Source: Donghicola sp041224595 | GTDB taxonomy: Bacteria > Pseudomonadota > Alphaproteobacteria > Rhodobacterales > Rhodobacteraceae | Length of the DNA stretch: 64,000 bases | Assembly: GCF_041224595.1 (NCBI RefSeq) | Contig: NZ_JBGFGN010000113.1 | Span: forward strand, 1-64,000 | Direction of reading: 5' to 3' | Shown: one piece after another, positions 24,148 through 32,924 of the stretch | Layout: each line of letters starts with the position of its first letter | Position numbering within the stretch: position 1 is the first letter of the stretch | Notes under the pieces: generated by a model | The model's input: only the letters and a program-made list of their open reading frames with translations | Database searches by the model: none | What the model was told of the DNA's origin: nothing | Position numbers and translations under genes: made by a program

Positions 24148-26232
24148 TCACTCCGCATAGGTCAGGTGAATATTCAGGTGGGCGTCCACTTGGGCCGTGG
24201 TGCCATCAGGGATCGCAAAGGTCGTGTCCTCTTGGGCGACAATGGCGGGGCCCGCGAATGTGACCCCTGCGCCAAGGGTGGCGCGGTCGAACAAGGGAAC
24301 GTCCTGCCAGCCATCCAGATAAACGGGGACGAGACGGGTGGGTTCTGCGGTAGCGTTGCCAGCCGTCTGAACTGGGAAGTCTGGCTTTGGCCCCGTGCCA
24401 ATGGCCGATAGGCGCAGGTTGACGACTTCGATCCGGCCAGCGGGATCGTCAAAGTCGTAAATCCGGCGATGGGTTTCGTGGAACGCCTGCGCAATTCTTT
24501 GCGGGTCGTTCAGCCAGCCCGTGTTGATAGCCACCTCGATTTCATAGCTTTGGCCCGCGTAGCGCATATCCGCAGAGAGGCGCAGATCGCCCGTCCCCTC
24601 ATGCCCTTGGGCCAGAAGCCACGCTTGTCCTTCGCTGGCGAGATCGTCGTAGGCATCAGTCAGACGTACGCCCGCCAGCGCCTCGAGATCGGCAAAGATC
24701 GTGCGGATGAAATCGCCGCGCAGGTCCGCCACAAGGCAGCCCAAAGCCGATACAACCCCTGGCCTGCGCGGCGCGATCACGCTGCGCATCCCCAATTCGC
24801 GCGCCAGAAACGCCCCCAGCATCGGGCCGCCCCCGCCGAACGGCATCAGCGCAAAGTCCCGCAGGTCCACCCCCGCGCGGGAGGAGAGCTTTTCCACCTC
24901 GACGAACATTTCGGAAATGGCGATGTGGAGAATGGCTTGGGCGGTTTCTTCCAGCCCGCGCCCCATTTTCGCGGCCAATGCTCCAACCACTTGGCGCGCC
25001 AAATCCACATCCATCTGAAGCTGCCCATAGGCCATCTGGGAATGCCCCAGCCAGCCGCATACAGCCATCGCGTCAGTCACAGTGGCGTGGTCTCCGCCAC
25101 GGCCATAGCACGCCGGACCGGGAATCGATCCCGCCGATTCAGGACCCACGCGCAGCACGCCATGGTCGTCCACCGATGCGATAGAGCCGCCACCGATCCC
25201 AATCGAACTGACCGACACGGACGGGATGTGCAGCGGGAACTCACCGATCAACTCGTCAGTACCAAAACGGACCTCTCCATCGATGATCAGCGCGAAATCT
25301 GCCGACGTCCCGCCGATATCCAGTGTCAACACGCGGTCCGCGCCCGCTTGCCGCGCCAACCAAGATGCCCCGATCACCCCTGAAGCCGTGCCAGACAGCA
25401 GCATCGACACGCAGTCGCGCCGCCCCTCACCAGCGGTCATGAGGCCCCCGTTCGACTTGGTCAGCATGGGCCGCGCAGGGACGCCCTGCCCCGCCAGACG
25501 GTCTTGCAGAGCGGTCAGATAGCCCGACACGCGCGGATGCACATAGCCGTTCAGGATCGCGGTCGAGGTGCGCTCGTATTCGCGGATCACGGGCCAAACC
25601 TCGGACGAGGTGAAGACGAACAGATCAGGGGCCATTTCTTCGATCAGCGCTTTGGCCAGCGCCTCTTGGGCAGGGTCGGACCAGCTGTGCAGGAAGGCGA
25701 TGATGATCCCTTCGGCACCGGCTTTTTGCGCGTCCGAAACGGCATCCGCCAAGGCCGCGCGGTCCAAAGGCACCGTCTCCTGACCTCCCGCCCGCATCCG
25801 CACTGGGACACCATAGATGCGTTCGCGGGGGATCAAGGGGTCGGGCCGGTGGCAGAACAGCGAATACATGTCGGGCATCCGCAGGCGGGCCAGTTCGATC
25901 ACATCCTCGAAGCCCGCGTTGGTGATCAGCGCCAGATCGGCCCCTTTGCGCTGGATGATTGTGTTGATCCCGACGGTCGTGCCGTGGACAAAGCGGGTGA
26001 TGGACGCGGGGTCGAGCCCCTCGCGCTCGGTCAGCAACCGCAGGCCCGTCAGCAGCTCGGCCCCCGGATCATCGGGGGTCGTCAGCACCTTGAGCGAGGC
26101 AATCCGCCCCGAGCGCGTTTCCAGCGCGCAGAAATCCATGAAAGTGCCGCCGATATCGACGCCGATTTTCCAGTCTGCGCTGTCGGGGATCGGGGTGCTG
26201 CCGTCCATCTGATAAGCCTTTGGTTGGGTCAT
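24148..26232 (-). CDS. hyuA: Hydantoinase/oxoprolinase family protein (subunit A)
   Basis: A 694-residue ASKHA-fold ATPase-type subunit: phosphate-binding VDIGGTFMDF near residue 22-31, FVHGTTVGINTII, VLTLDIGGTSADFALI and MPFGGGGPM. It pairs with the next gene's HyuB subunit. The ATG at 26232 is where the family N-terminus begins; an in-frame ATG 24 bp further in is an alternative. First gene of the operon, 74 bp after the LysR gene on the same strand. Substrate is unknown: a cyclic imide/lactam such as a hydantoin or 5-oxoproline, or a ketone if it is a carboxylase. Confidence 0.88.
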   Translation of the reverse strand: MTQPKAYQMDGSTPIPDSADWKIGVDIGGTFMDFCALETRSGRIASLKVLTTPDDPGAELLTGLRLLTEREGLDPASITRFVHGTTVGINTIIQRKGADLALITNAGFEDVIELARLRMPDMYSLFCHRPDPLIPRERIYGVPVRMRAGGQETVPLDRAALADAVSDAQKAGAEGIIIAFLHSWSDPAQEALAKALIEEMAPDLFVFTSSEVWPVIREYERTSTAILNGYVHPRVSGYLTALQDRLAGQGVPARPMLTKSNGGLMTAGEGRRDCVSMLLSGTASGVIGASWLARQAGADRVLTLDIGGTSADFALIIDGEVRFGTDELIGEFPLHIPSVSVSSIGIGGGSIASVDDHGVLRVGPESAGSIPGPACYGRGGDHATVTDAMAVCGWLGHSQMAYGQLQMDVDLARQVVGALAAKMGRGLEETAQAILHIAISEMFVEVEKLSSRAGVDLRDFALMPFGGGGPMLGAFLARELGMRSVIAPRRPGVVSALGCLVADLRGDFIRTIFADLEALAGVRLTDAYDDLASEGQAWLLAQGHEGTGDLRLSADMRYAGQSYEIEVAINTGWLNDPQRIAQAFHETHRRIYDFDDPAGRIEVVNLRLSAIGTGPKPDFPVQTAGNATAEPTRLVPVYLDGWQDVPLFDRATLGAGVTFAGPAIVAQEDTTFAIPDGTTAQVDAHLNIHLTYAE

Positions 26233-26306
26233 TCCGTTGGCTTTGAGGGCATCAGAAAGCGGCCCGTCCGTCCAAGACGCATGGCGCGGCAGGCCATAAG
26301 GCGGGC

Positions 26307-27182
26307 TTATGGAATGGCGGCGCGGATCTGGTCGGCCATCAGGGTTTCGGCGCGGGACAGGGCTTTGCCCGCCAATGTCAGCAAGCCCAGCGGCATGTCC
26401 GGCGATCCAGTCAGAGGCCGCGTGACAACCCCCGCAAACTGCCCCCAAGGCAGCAGATCGTCGACGACTGCGACCCCCAGACCAGCCTGTACAAATCCAA
26501 CAGCCGAGATGGATACGTCAATCTCCAGCTGGGGGGTGAACCGCAGGCCCTGCTCTCTGGCGGCTTGGTCCAACTCGTCATGGGGGCGGGTCGTAGCGCG
26601 GTAAGAGATGACGTGTTCAGCCTCCAGATCAGCGAAGTTCAGCGCGGCTTTCTCGGCCAAATGATGCCCTTCGGGCAGCAGGCAACAGAACCCCACCTGC
26701 CGCAAGATTTCCACGTCGATATCGGGCGCAAGCCGGTCATCCAAAGCCAGCGCCAGCGCCGCATCCCCCGCCCTAAGCATCGAGATCAGGCTGGCAATCG
26801 GCGCCACATGAGAGCGCAGCAGAATATCCGGATGACGCGCCCGAAACGCCGCCATCACCTGCGGCAATAGGGACATCGCGGGGGGTGCCGACGACGCAAT
26901 CCGCACTAGGCCCGCGCGCCCCAGCCGCAAATCCTGCGTCTTGCGGCGCAGCCCTTCAAGGCTGGCGAACAGGCGTTCGGCCTCAGGGTACAGTTCCAAT
27001 GCTTCGGGGGTTGGGCGCAAACGCCCCTTTTCACGGTCGAACAAGGGAAAGCCCAGTTCATCCTCGCAATGCATGAGCACTTGAGACAGCGCCGGTTGGG
27101 AAATATTGAGCAGCCGCGCCGCCCCCGTCACGGTGCCTGCCCGCATGACGGCGGTGAAAACCTCGAGCTGTCTGGCGCGCAT
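26307..27182 (-). CDS. LysR family transcriptional regulator
   Basis: A 291-residue LysR regulator: N-terminal winged HTH (RQLEVFTAVMRAGTVTGAAR and SQPALSQVL, residues 4-40) and a periplasmic-binding-like effector domain. It lies directly upstream of the hyuA operon and 102 bp from the divergent oxidase gene start (27285), so it could control both. Effector unknown. Confidence 0.9.
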   Translation of the reverse strand: MRARQLEVFTAVMRAGTVTGAARLLNISQPALSQVLMHCEDELGFPLFDREKGRLRPTPEALELYPEAERLFASLEGLRRKTQDLRLGRAGLVRIASSAPPAMSLLPQVMAAFRARHPDILLRSHVAPIASLISMLRAGDAALALALDDRLAPDIDVEILRQVGFCCLLPEGHHLAEKAALNFADLEAEHVISYRATTRPHDELDQAAREQGLRFTPQLEIDVSISAVGFVQAGLGVAVVDDLLPWGQFAGVVTRPLTGSPDMPLGLLTLAGKALSRAETLMADQIRAAIP

Positions 27183-27284
27183 CGCGGCCTCCTATAAGAG
27201 CGGCTTATGACCGACCCTGTTTCCCGTCTTTGCCCCCTGCCCCGTGGTCGGGCTGAGATGGCCAAAACGCAAAAGGGGGCGGGA

Positions 27285-28385
27285 ATGGATGTGATCGTGA
27301 TCGGGGGCGGGCTGATGGGCAGCGCGGCGGCGTTCTTTCTGACGCGGCGTGGGGTACGAGTGCGCCTGATCGAGCGCGGTTATATCGGCGCAGGCGCAAC
27401 GGTGGCGTCGTTCGGCAATATCCGGCGGTCGGGGCGTTATCTGCCGCAGATGCCCTTGGCCCATCGGTCGCTGGCCCTGTGGCATCAAGCCGAAGCCCTG
27501 CTGGGGCGCGACGTCGAATTCCGCGCGACGGGCCACCTGCGGCTGATCTTTGACGAGGACAGCTTGGCCGACATGCGCCGATTTGCGCAGGATGCCGTGC
27601 CGTGGGGGCTGGAGTTGGAGGAACTGTCCGCCGCCGAGTTGCACCGCCGCTATCCGATGCTGGGGCCGACGGTGATCGGGGCATCGTTTTCCCCCAATGA
27701 CGGGTCGGCGAACCCTCGGCTGGCCGCGCCTGCCTTTGCCAGTGCGGCGGCGCGGGATGGGGCTGAGATCATGGATCACACGACCATCATCAACATTCAG
27801 AGGACAGAGGCCGGTTTCACGGTCGAGACCTCCAAAGGCACCTGTCACGTGGAGGCCGTCCTGAGCTGCGCGGGTGCGTGGGGCCGCCAGATCGCCGCCG
27901 ATTTCGGCGAAACCGTCCCGCTGACCATGCACGGCCCGCAGATGGGCGTGACCGAGCCCCTGCCCCACCGTATCCTGCCCGTGATCGGCGTTTGGGCGCA
28001 GCATCATGGGGCCTATTTCCGGCAGGTCGAGCGGGGGAATATCGTGTTCGGTGGCGGGGTCCCGCGGTCCGATGTGGGGCAGGATGGCCATGCCAAGGCG
28101 CATTTCGATGTCCTGCCCGAACAAGTCCGCCAGTTGGTGCAGATGTTCCCCGCCCTGCGCGAAGTGGCCGTGATCCGCCAGTGGTCGGGCTGCGAAGGGT
28201 ACGTGGCCGATGGCCTGCCCGTGATTGGCGCTTCGGGCACCACTCAGGGGCTGTTCCATGCGTTTGGCTTTTGCGGACACGGGTTCCAGCTGGGGCCCGG
28301 TGTGGGCGATGCGATGGCCGAACTGATCACCACCGGCGCGTGCGAGACGCCGCTGGAATCCTTCAGTATCTCGCGGTTCGCGTGA
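27285..28385 (+). CDS. FAD-dependent oxidoreductase (DadA/HcnC-like amino acid oxidase)
   Basis: A 366-residue DAO-family flavoprotein with the FAD site MDVIVIGGGLMGSAAAFFL at residues 1-19 and the C-terminal GFCGHGFQLGPGVGDAMAE block. It oxidises a secondary or primary amine or D-amino acid. The start at 27285 has AAGGGGGCGGGA upstream and the family N-terminus. It is divergent from the LysR/hyu operon that encodes HcnA- and HcnB-like subunits, so it may be the third (HcnC-like) subunit of that enzyme. It is convergent with the next DadA-like gene, 5 bp between the stops. Confidence 0.87.
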   Translation: MDVIVIGGGLMGSAAAFFLTRRGVRVRLIERGYIGAGATVASFGNIRRSGRYLPQMPLAHRSLALWHQAEALLGRDVEFRATGHLRLIFDEDSLADMRRFAQDAVPWGLELEELSAAELHRRYPMLGPTVIGASFSPNDGSANPRLAAPAFASAAARDGAEIMDHTTIINIQRTEAGFTVETSKGTCHVEAVLSCAGAWGRQIAADFGETVPLTMHGPQMGVTEPLPHRILPVIGVWAQHHGAYFRQVERGNIVFGGGVPRSDVGQDGHAKAHFDVLPEQVRQLVQMFPALREVAVIRQWSGCEGYVADGLPVIGASGTTQGLFHAFGFCGHGFQLGPGVGDAMAELITTGACETPLESFSISRFA

Positions 28386-28390
28386 TGGCA

Positions 28391-29716
28391 TCAGAACTCG
28401 GCCACCTTGCCCCATTGGGGACCGTTGAAGCGCGACAGTTTATACTGCGCGGTTTCGGTAATCGGAGTGCGGTCCAGCAGCGTGTCGGCCACCAGATGCC
28501 CCACTCCCGGACCGATGCCGAACCCATGGCCCGACAAACCCGCTGCCAAGGTCAGACCGCCAATCCCGATATCGCTGTCGATCACCGGTACCCCATCGGG
28601 GGTGCTGTCGATGTAACCGGCCCAAGTGGCCTGCACGGCGACCTTCTTCAGTTCGGGCAGCAGATCGCGGGCGCGGGTCAGGGTCAGGTTGACCAAGGCC
28701 TTCGACGGTCTCGGGTCCAAGATCCGCATCCGCTCCATCGGGGTTTCACGGTCCAGTGCCCACCGCTGGCGGGTCTCATGCCCCGCTTGCCACGCCTGCA
28801 CCCCGCCCGGCCGCAGCGCGCGCCAGCGTTTCGCGAACATTGGCAAGAAGTGTTTGGCCCCCAACAGCGCCCCCGGTGTCGGATCCAGATTAGCACGGCC
28901 CGAGATGGCCAGCGTGTATCCTCCGTCCCCGCGGCGGGTCACCGAAACCTCATTTGTGTGCAGTGCATCGGGCAAACCCTGCGCCCCGGACTGCACGGAC
29001 AAGATCGAGTTCCGCACCGCCGCCTGAGGGAAGAACAGGCCCGACTGATGCAGGAAACTGGCCGCCCAAGCGCCGCCTGCCATAACCACCTGCCGCGTCT
29101 TGATCACCCCGCGCTCGGTGATGACAGCGCTAACGTTTCCATTCTGCACATCAATCCCGCGAGCTGCACAATTTTGCAGCAGAACACCCTTATGCTGCAT
29201 CACGCCTTTGGCGATGATCGGGGCCGCGCGGGACGGGTCCGCGATGCCATCGGTAGGCGACCAGACGCCCCCCAGCCAGCGCTTGCCCGTGGCGGCGCCG
29301 CGCTCGGTCGCTTGGTCTGGGGTCAGCATTCGGGTGTCCACACCCTGCCCTCGCGCGAACTGGCCCCAGCGATCCCAGCCGTCAATCTCGGCTTGATTGT
29401 TCGACAGATACAGCAGCCCGCAGCGCCGAAATCCCATGTCCTGACCGATGTCGGCGGTCATATCCTCCCACAAGGCCAAGCTGCGGGTGGACAGGGGCAA
29501 TTCGCGGGCGTCCCTGTTTTGTTGGCGGCACCAGCCCCAGTTGCGGCTGGACTGCTCGGCGCCTATGCGGCCCTTTTCGAGCAAGACGACCTTCATCCCC
29601 CCGCGCGCCAACCAATAGGCCGTGCTGACACCCACAATGCCTGCGCCGATCACAACCACGTCGGCGCTGTCGGGCAAAGTGTCAGGGGTATCGATCTGCA
29701 TCAGGGGGGCGGGCAT
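28391..29716 (-). CDS. FAD-dependent oxidoreductase (DadA-like)
   Basis: A 441-residue DAO-family protein: FAD site VVIGAGIVGVSTAYWLARGG (about 20-39), QSSRNWGWCRQQ and the C-terminal GLSGHGFGIGPGVGHLVAD. Related to but clearly diverged from the preceding gene product. ATG 29716 has GGAGAG 7 bp upstream. It is divergent from an Lrp/AsnC gene (164 bp between starts), a frequent arrangement for D-amino-acid dehydrogenases controlled by Lrp-type regulators. Confidence 0.87.
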   Translation of the reverse strand: MPAPLMQIDTPDTLPDSADVVVIGAGIVGVSTAYWLARGGMKVVLLEKGRIGAEQSSRNWGWCRQQNRDARELPLSTRSLALWEDMTADIGQDMGFRRCGLLYLSNNQAEIDGWDRWGQFARGQGVDTRMLTPDQATERGAATGKRWLGGVWSPTDGIADPSRAAPIIAKGVMQHKGVLLQNCAARGIDVQNGNVSAVITERGVIKTRQVVMAGGAWAASFLHQSGLFFPQAAVRNSILSVQSGAQGLPDALHTNEVSVTRRGDGGYTLAISGRANLDPTPGALLGAKHFLPMFAKRWRALRPGGVQAWQAGHETRQRWALDRETPMERMRILDPRPSKALVNLTLTRARDLLPELKKVAVQATWAGYIDSTPDGVPVIDSDIGIGGLTLAAGLSGHGFGIGPGVGHLVADTLLDRTPITETAQYKLSRFNGPQWGKVAEF

Positions 29717-29880
29717 GATTAGTCTCTCCGGTCTGTTGCCTGACCCTAGCCCGCGCCGTGCAGCCGGATGTGCCGGATTGCACAGGTCCGGCGGCATTTC
29801 CTGTCGAATGTCAGACCCTTGCCCCTGCGCGCGGACTCGCTCAATAGTGACCCAGAGTAAAGACCCCGAAGGACCCTGTT

Positions 29881-30378
29881 ATGAGTAGCCAGCTGAAGCT
29901 CGATCGGATCGATGTAAAGATTCTTGCCGAGTTGCAGCGCAACGGGCGGATTACGAATGTCGAACTGGCGGAATTGGTGGCGCTGTCGCCGTCGCCCTGC
30001 CTGATGCGGGTGAAAAAGCTGCAGCAAGCGGGATATATCACCGGTTACACCGCGCAGATTGACGTGGCAAAGCTGGGAGATACGCTGACGGTGTTCACCG
30101 AGTTTACCCTGAAGAACCACCGCCAGATCGACTTTGCCCGCTTTCAAGAGGCGCTGGAGAAGGTCGACAGTTGCGTGGAATGCCATCTGGTTTCGGGCGG
30201 CTATGACTATCTGGCGAAATTCGTCTGCGCGTCGATCACCGACTACCAGAACATCATCGAAGCACTGATCGACCGCGGGGTCGGCATCGATAAATACTTC
30301 AGCTTTGTGGTGATGAAGACGCCCTTTGTGAAGAACCAGATCCCACTGACGCGCCTGTTCGGGGATCGGGTGGGATAA
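29881..30378 (+). CDS. Lrp/AsnC family transcriptional regulator
   Basis: A 165-residue regulator: N-terminal HTH (DRIDVKILAELQRNGRI, VELAELVALSPSPCLMRV) and the C-terminal RAM/ligand-binding domain with HLVSGGYDYLAKF. Members bind amino acids; this one probably controls the adjacent divergent DadA-like oxidase and perhaps the transporter downstream. A strong GC hairpin follows the stop. Confidence 0.92.
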   Translation: MSSQLKLDRIDVKILAELQRNGRITNVELAELVALSPSPCLMRVKKLQQAGYITGYTAQIDVAKLGDTLTVFTEFTLKNHRQIDFARFQEALEKVDSCVECHLVSGGYDYLAKFVCASITDYQNIIEALIDRGVGIDKYFSFVVMKTPFVKNQIPLTRLFGDRVG

Positions 30379-30398
30379 CGCCCCGACTTGCGGGGCGT
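30378..30398. terminator. Hairpin between the Lrp gene and the ABC transporter operon
   Basis: Perfect 8-bp stem ACGCCCCG (30378-30385) / CGGGGCGT (30391-30398), loop of 5 nt, between two convergent genes. No T-run, so termination is likely but not certain. Confidence 0.5.
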
Positions 30399-30402
30399 GT
30401 CC

Positions 30403-32067
30403 TTAGCGGTTGGCGAATTGGGCGACCAGAGTGGGGTCTTGCTCGAGCCCCGCCAGCCAGCCGGTGTCGAGCTGCGGGATCGAGGAAATGAGCAGCCGCG
30501 AATACGGGTGCTGCGCCTCGGCGGACATGCGGGCGGCGGGCAAGGCCTCGACCACCTCGCCTTTCAGCATCACCAGCACATCGTCGCAGATCGCCTCAAC
30601 GGTCGACAGATCGTGGCTGATGAACATGTAGCTGAGGCTAAGTTCGCGCTGAAGTTCCTTGAGCAGGTCCAGAATGGCTGCCGCAACCACCGTATCGAGG
30701 GCCGAGGTGATCTCGTCGCACAGGATCAGTTCCGGCTCTGCCGCCAAAGCACGGGCCAGGTTGATGCGCTGTTTCTGACCACCTGATAGTTCCCCCGGCA
30801 GTCGGTGCCGCAGGTTCGCGGGCAAGCGCACCATGTCGAGCAGTTCTTTGACCCGTGCCTCGCGGGCAGCGCCCTTCAGACCATGGTAGAAGGTGAGTGG
30901 TCGGCCAAGGATTTGCTCGATCGAGTGCGCGGGGTTCAGAGCTGTATCGGCCAGCTGGAACACGATTTGCGCCTTACGCAGCTGCTCTTTGCTGCGGCGT
31001 TTCAGGTCACCGCGCAATTCTTGGCCATCCAGCAGGATGCCCCCCTGATAGGGCGGCAGAATACCGGCGATGGCGCGGGCCAGCGTGGACTTGCCGCTGC
31101 CGGACTCCCCGATCACGCCCAAGTTGCGGCCCCGTTCCAGAGTGAAATTCACGTCCTTGAGGATTTTGATTTCCGGCTCGCCCTTGCGGATCGCGCCGTA
31201 GCCTGCGTGCAGGTGGATCACCTCTAGGATCGGTTTGGGAACCGCCTTTGCTTCGGGCTGAAACGGCTGGTGGGGCACGGGTTCGAACGCTGCCAGAAGC
31301 TGGCGTGTGTAGGGATGCGCGGGGTGGGTCAGGATTTGCTCGGTCGTGCCGGTTTCCTGAATTTCCCCGCCCTTCAGTACGATGATCCGGTCGGCAATCT
31401 GTGCCACAACGGCCAGATCGTGGCTAACGTAGACACCGGCCATTCCGCCCTGCTGCATCACGGATTTGAAGGCCCGCAGGACCTCAATCTGAGTGGTCAC
31501 ATCCAGCGCCGTGGTGGGCTCGTCAAAAATCACCAGCTTCGGCCCGCCGATCAGGGCCATCGCGGCCGATAGGCGTTGCAACTGGCCGCCAGAGACTTGG
31601 TGCGGATAGCGGTGGCCGATGTTTTCCGGGTCCGGCAGGGCCAAGGCGCGGAAAAGATCGACCGCTTTGGCTTCGGCCTCAGCTTTGGGCATCAGCTCGT
31701 GGATGGCGGTGATTTCGATCACCTGATCCATGATCCGCTTGGACGGGTTAAACGCCGCCGCTGCCGACTGGGGCACATAGCTGACCTCGGTCCCGCGCAG
31801 GGCCGCGCGTTTGCGCTCGGGTAGCGCGGTGACATCCGTGCCGTCCAAGATGATCTGACCGCCAGTGATCGAACAGCCCGTGCGAGTGTAGCCCATCAGG
31901 GACAGAGCAATGGTGGTTTTGCCGCTGCCTGACTCGCCGATCAGGGCGACGATTTCGCCGGGGGCGATCTCAAAGGACACGCCTCGGATGATCTCGACCT
32001 TGCGGCCTGCGTCGGTGACAGCGCCAATGCGCAGGTCGTTCACGGTGACAAGAGGCTGGGTCATCAT
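30403..32067 (-). CDS. Fused dipeptide/opine-type ABC transporter ATP-binding protein (two ATPase domains)
   Basis: A 554-residue protein with two complete ABC domains in one chain: Walker A GESGSGKT (44-51) with signature VSGGQLQRL, then a second Walker A GESGSGKS with LSGGQKQRINLARAL and LILCDEITSALD. In the peptide/opine/nickel family these are usually separate DppD and DppF proteins. It energises the permeases encoded immediately upstream; the ATGs overlap by 4 bp. Each domain ends with the oligopeptide-type C-terminal extension (HPYTRQLLAAF; HPYSRLLISS). Confidence 0.93.
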   Translation of the reverse strand: MMTQPLVTVNDLRIGAVTDAGRKVEIIRGVSFEIAPGEIVALIGESGSGKTTIALSLMGYTRTGCSITGGQIILDGTDVTALPERKRAALRGTEVSYVPQSAAAAFNPSKRIMDQVIEITAIHELMPKAEAEAKAVDLFRALALPDPENIGHRYPHQVSGGQLQRLSAAMALIGGPKLVIFDEPTTALDVTTQIEVLRAFKSVMQQGGMAGVYVSHDLAVVAQIADRIIVLKGGEIQETGTTEQILTHPAHPYTRQLLAAFEPVPHQPFQPEAKAVPKPILEVIHLHAGYGAIRKGEPEIKILKDVNFTLERGRNLGVIGESGSGKSTLARAIAGILPPYQGGILLDGQELRGDLKRRSKEQLRKAQIVFQLADTALNPAHSIEQILGRPLTFYHGLKGAAREARVKELLDMVRLPANLRHRLPGELSGGQKQRINLARALAAEPELILCDEITSALDTVVAAAILDLLKELQRELSLSYMFISHDLSTVEAICDDVLVMLKGEVVEALPAARMSAEAQHPYSRLLISSIPQLDTGWLAGLEQDPTLVAQFANR

Positions 32068-32924
32068 TCGCTCCGATCCCGAATTTTGGTGGGCAGGTTG
32101 TCGATGAACATGTTCACCGAGATGGTCAGGGTCGCGATGGCAATGGACGGAAAGATCACCGCTGGCGCGCCAAGGGACAGACCTTCGATGTTTTCACGGA
32201 CCAAGGCCCCCCAGTCCGCGTTCGGCGGCTGCACCCCAAGGCCAAGGAAAGAAAGGCCCGACAGCACCAGAACGATGAAGACAAACCGCAAGCCAAGGTC
32301 GGCTAGCACTGGGCCAAGTATGTTCGGGAAGATTTCGCGGGTGATCAGATAGGGCGTACTCTCGCCCCGTGCGCGGGCGACAGTAACGTAATCGGTCGCA
32401 TTCACGTTCACGGCCAAGGCGCGGGCAAAGCGATATGAGCCAGGCAAATAGATCGCCGCCAAGGTCAGGATCAGAACGGGGATCGAGGAGCCAACGGCCG
32501 CCACGACCACCAGACCGAACAGCAAAGACGGGATGCCGTTGAAGGCGTCCAAGAGGCGCGACAGAATCATATCGAACCACCCGCCGATGACCGCAGCCAC
32601 CATGCCAAGGATCACGCCGCCCGCACAGGCCAGCACGACCGAGGCCAGCGCGATCCCCACAGTATAGCGTGCGCCCATCAGGATGCGGCTAAAGATGTCA
32701 CGGCCCAGATAATCGGTACCCATCCAGAAATCCGCTGTGACGGGGCCGAAATAGTCCCAGTCCACGATCTCTCCGGGCGGGTGCGGGGCAATCCACGGGC
32801 CGACGATGGCGACCACGGCCCAGAACAGGATCACCGCCAGACCGACACGGCCCACCCAGTTAAAGGAATAGCCCAGACGCTTCGGGGTCGGGATCACGAA
32901 TGCATTGGATCGTTCAATCATCAT
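32064..32924 (-). CDS. ABC transporter permease (DppC type)
   Basis: A 286-residue permease with about six membrane segments and the binding-protein-dependent transport signature around ARARGESTPYLITREIFPN (EAA loop). The N-terminal segment plus periplasmic loop containing FWMGTDYLGRDIFSR is the DppC/OppC hallmark. Overlaps the DppB-type gene and the ATPase gene by 4 bp each. Confidence 0.92.
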   Translation of the reverse strand: MMIERSNAFVIPTPKRLGYSFNWVGRVGLAVILFWAVVAIVGPWIAPHPPGEIVDWDYFGPVTADFWMGTDYLGRDIFSRILMGARYTVGIALASVVLACAGGVILGMVAAVIGGWFDMILSRLLDAFNGIPSLLFGLVVVAAVGSSIPVLILTLAAIYLPGSYRFARALAVNVNATDYVTVARARGESTPYLITREIFPNILGPVLADLGLRFVFIVLVLSGLSFLGLGVQPPNADWGALVRENIEGLSLGAPAVIFPSIAIATLTISVNMFIDNLPTKIRDRSE

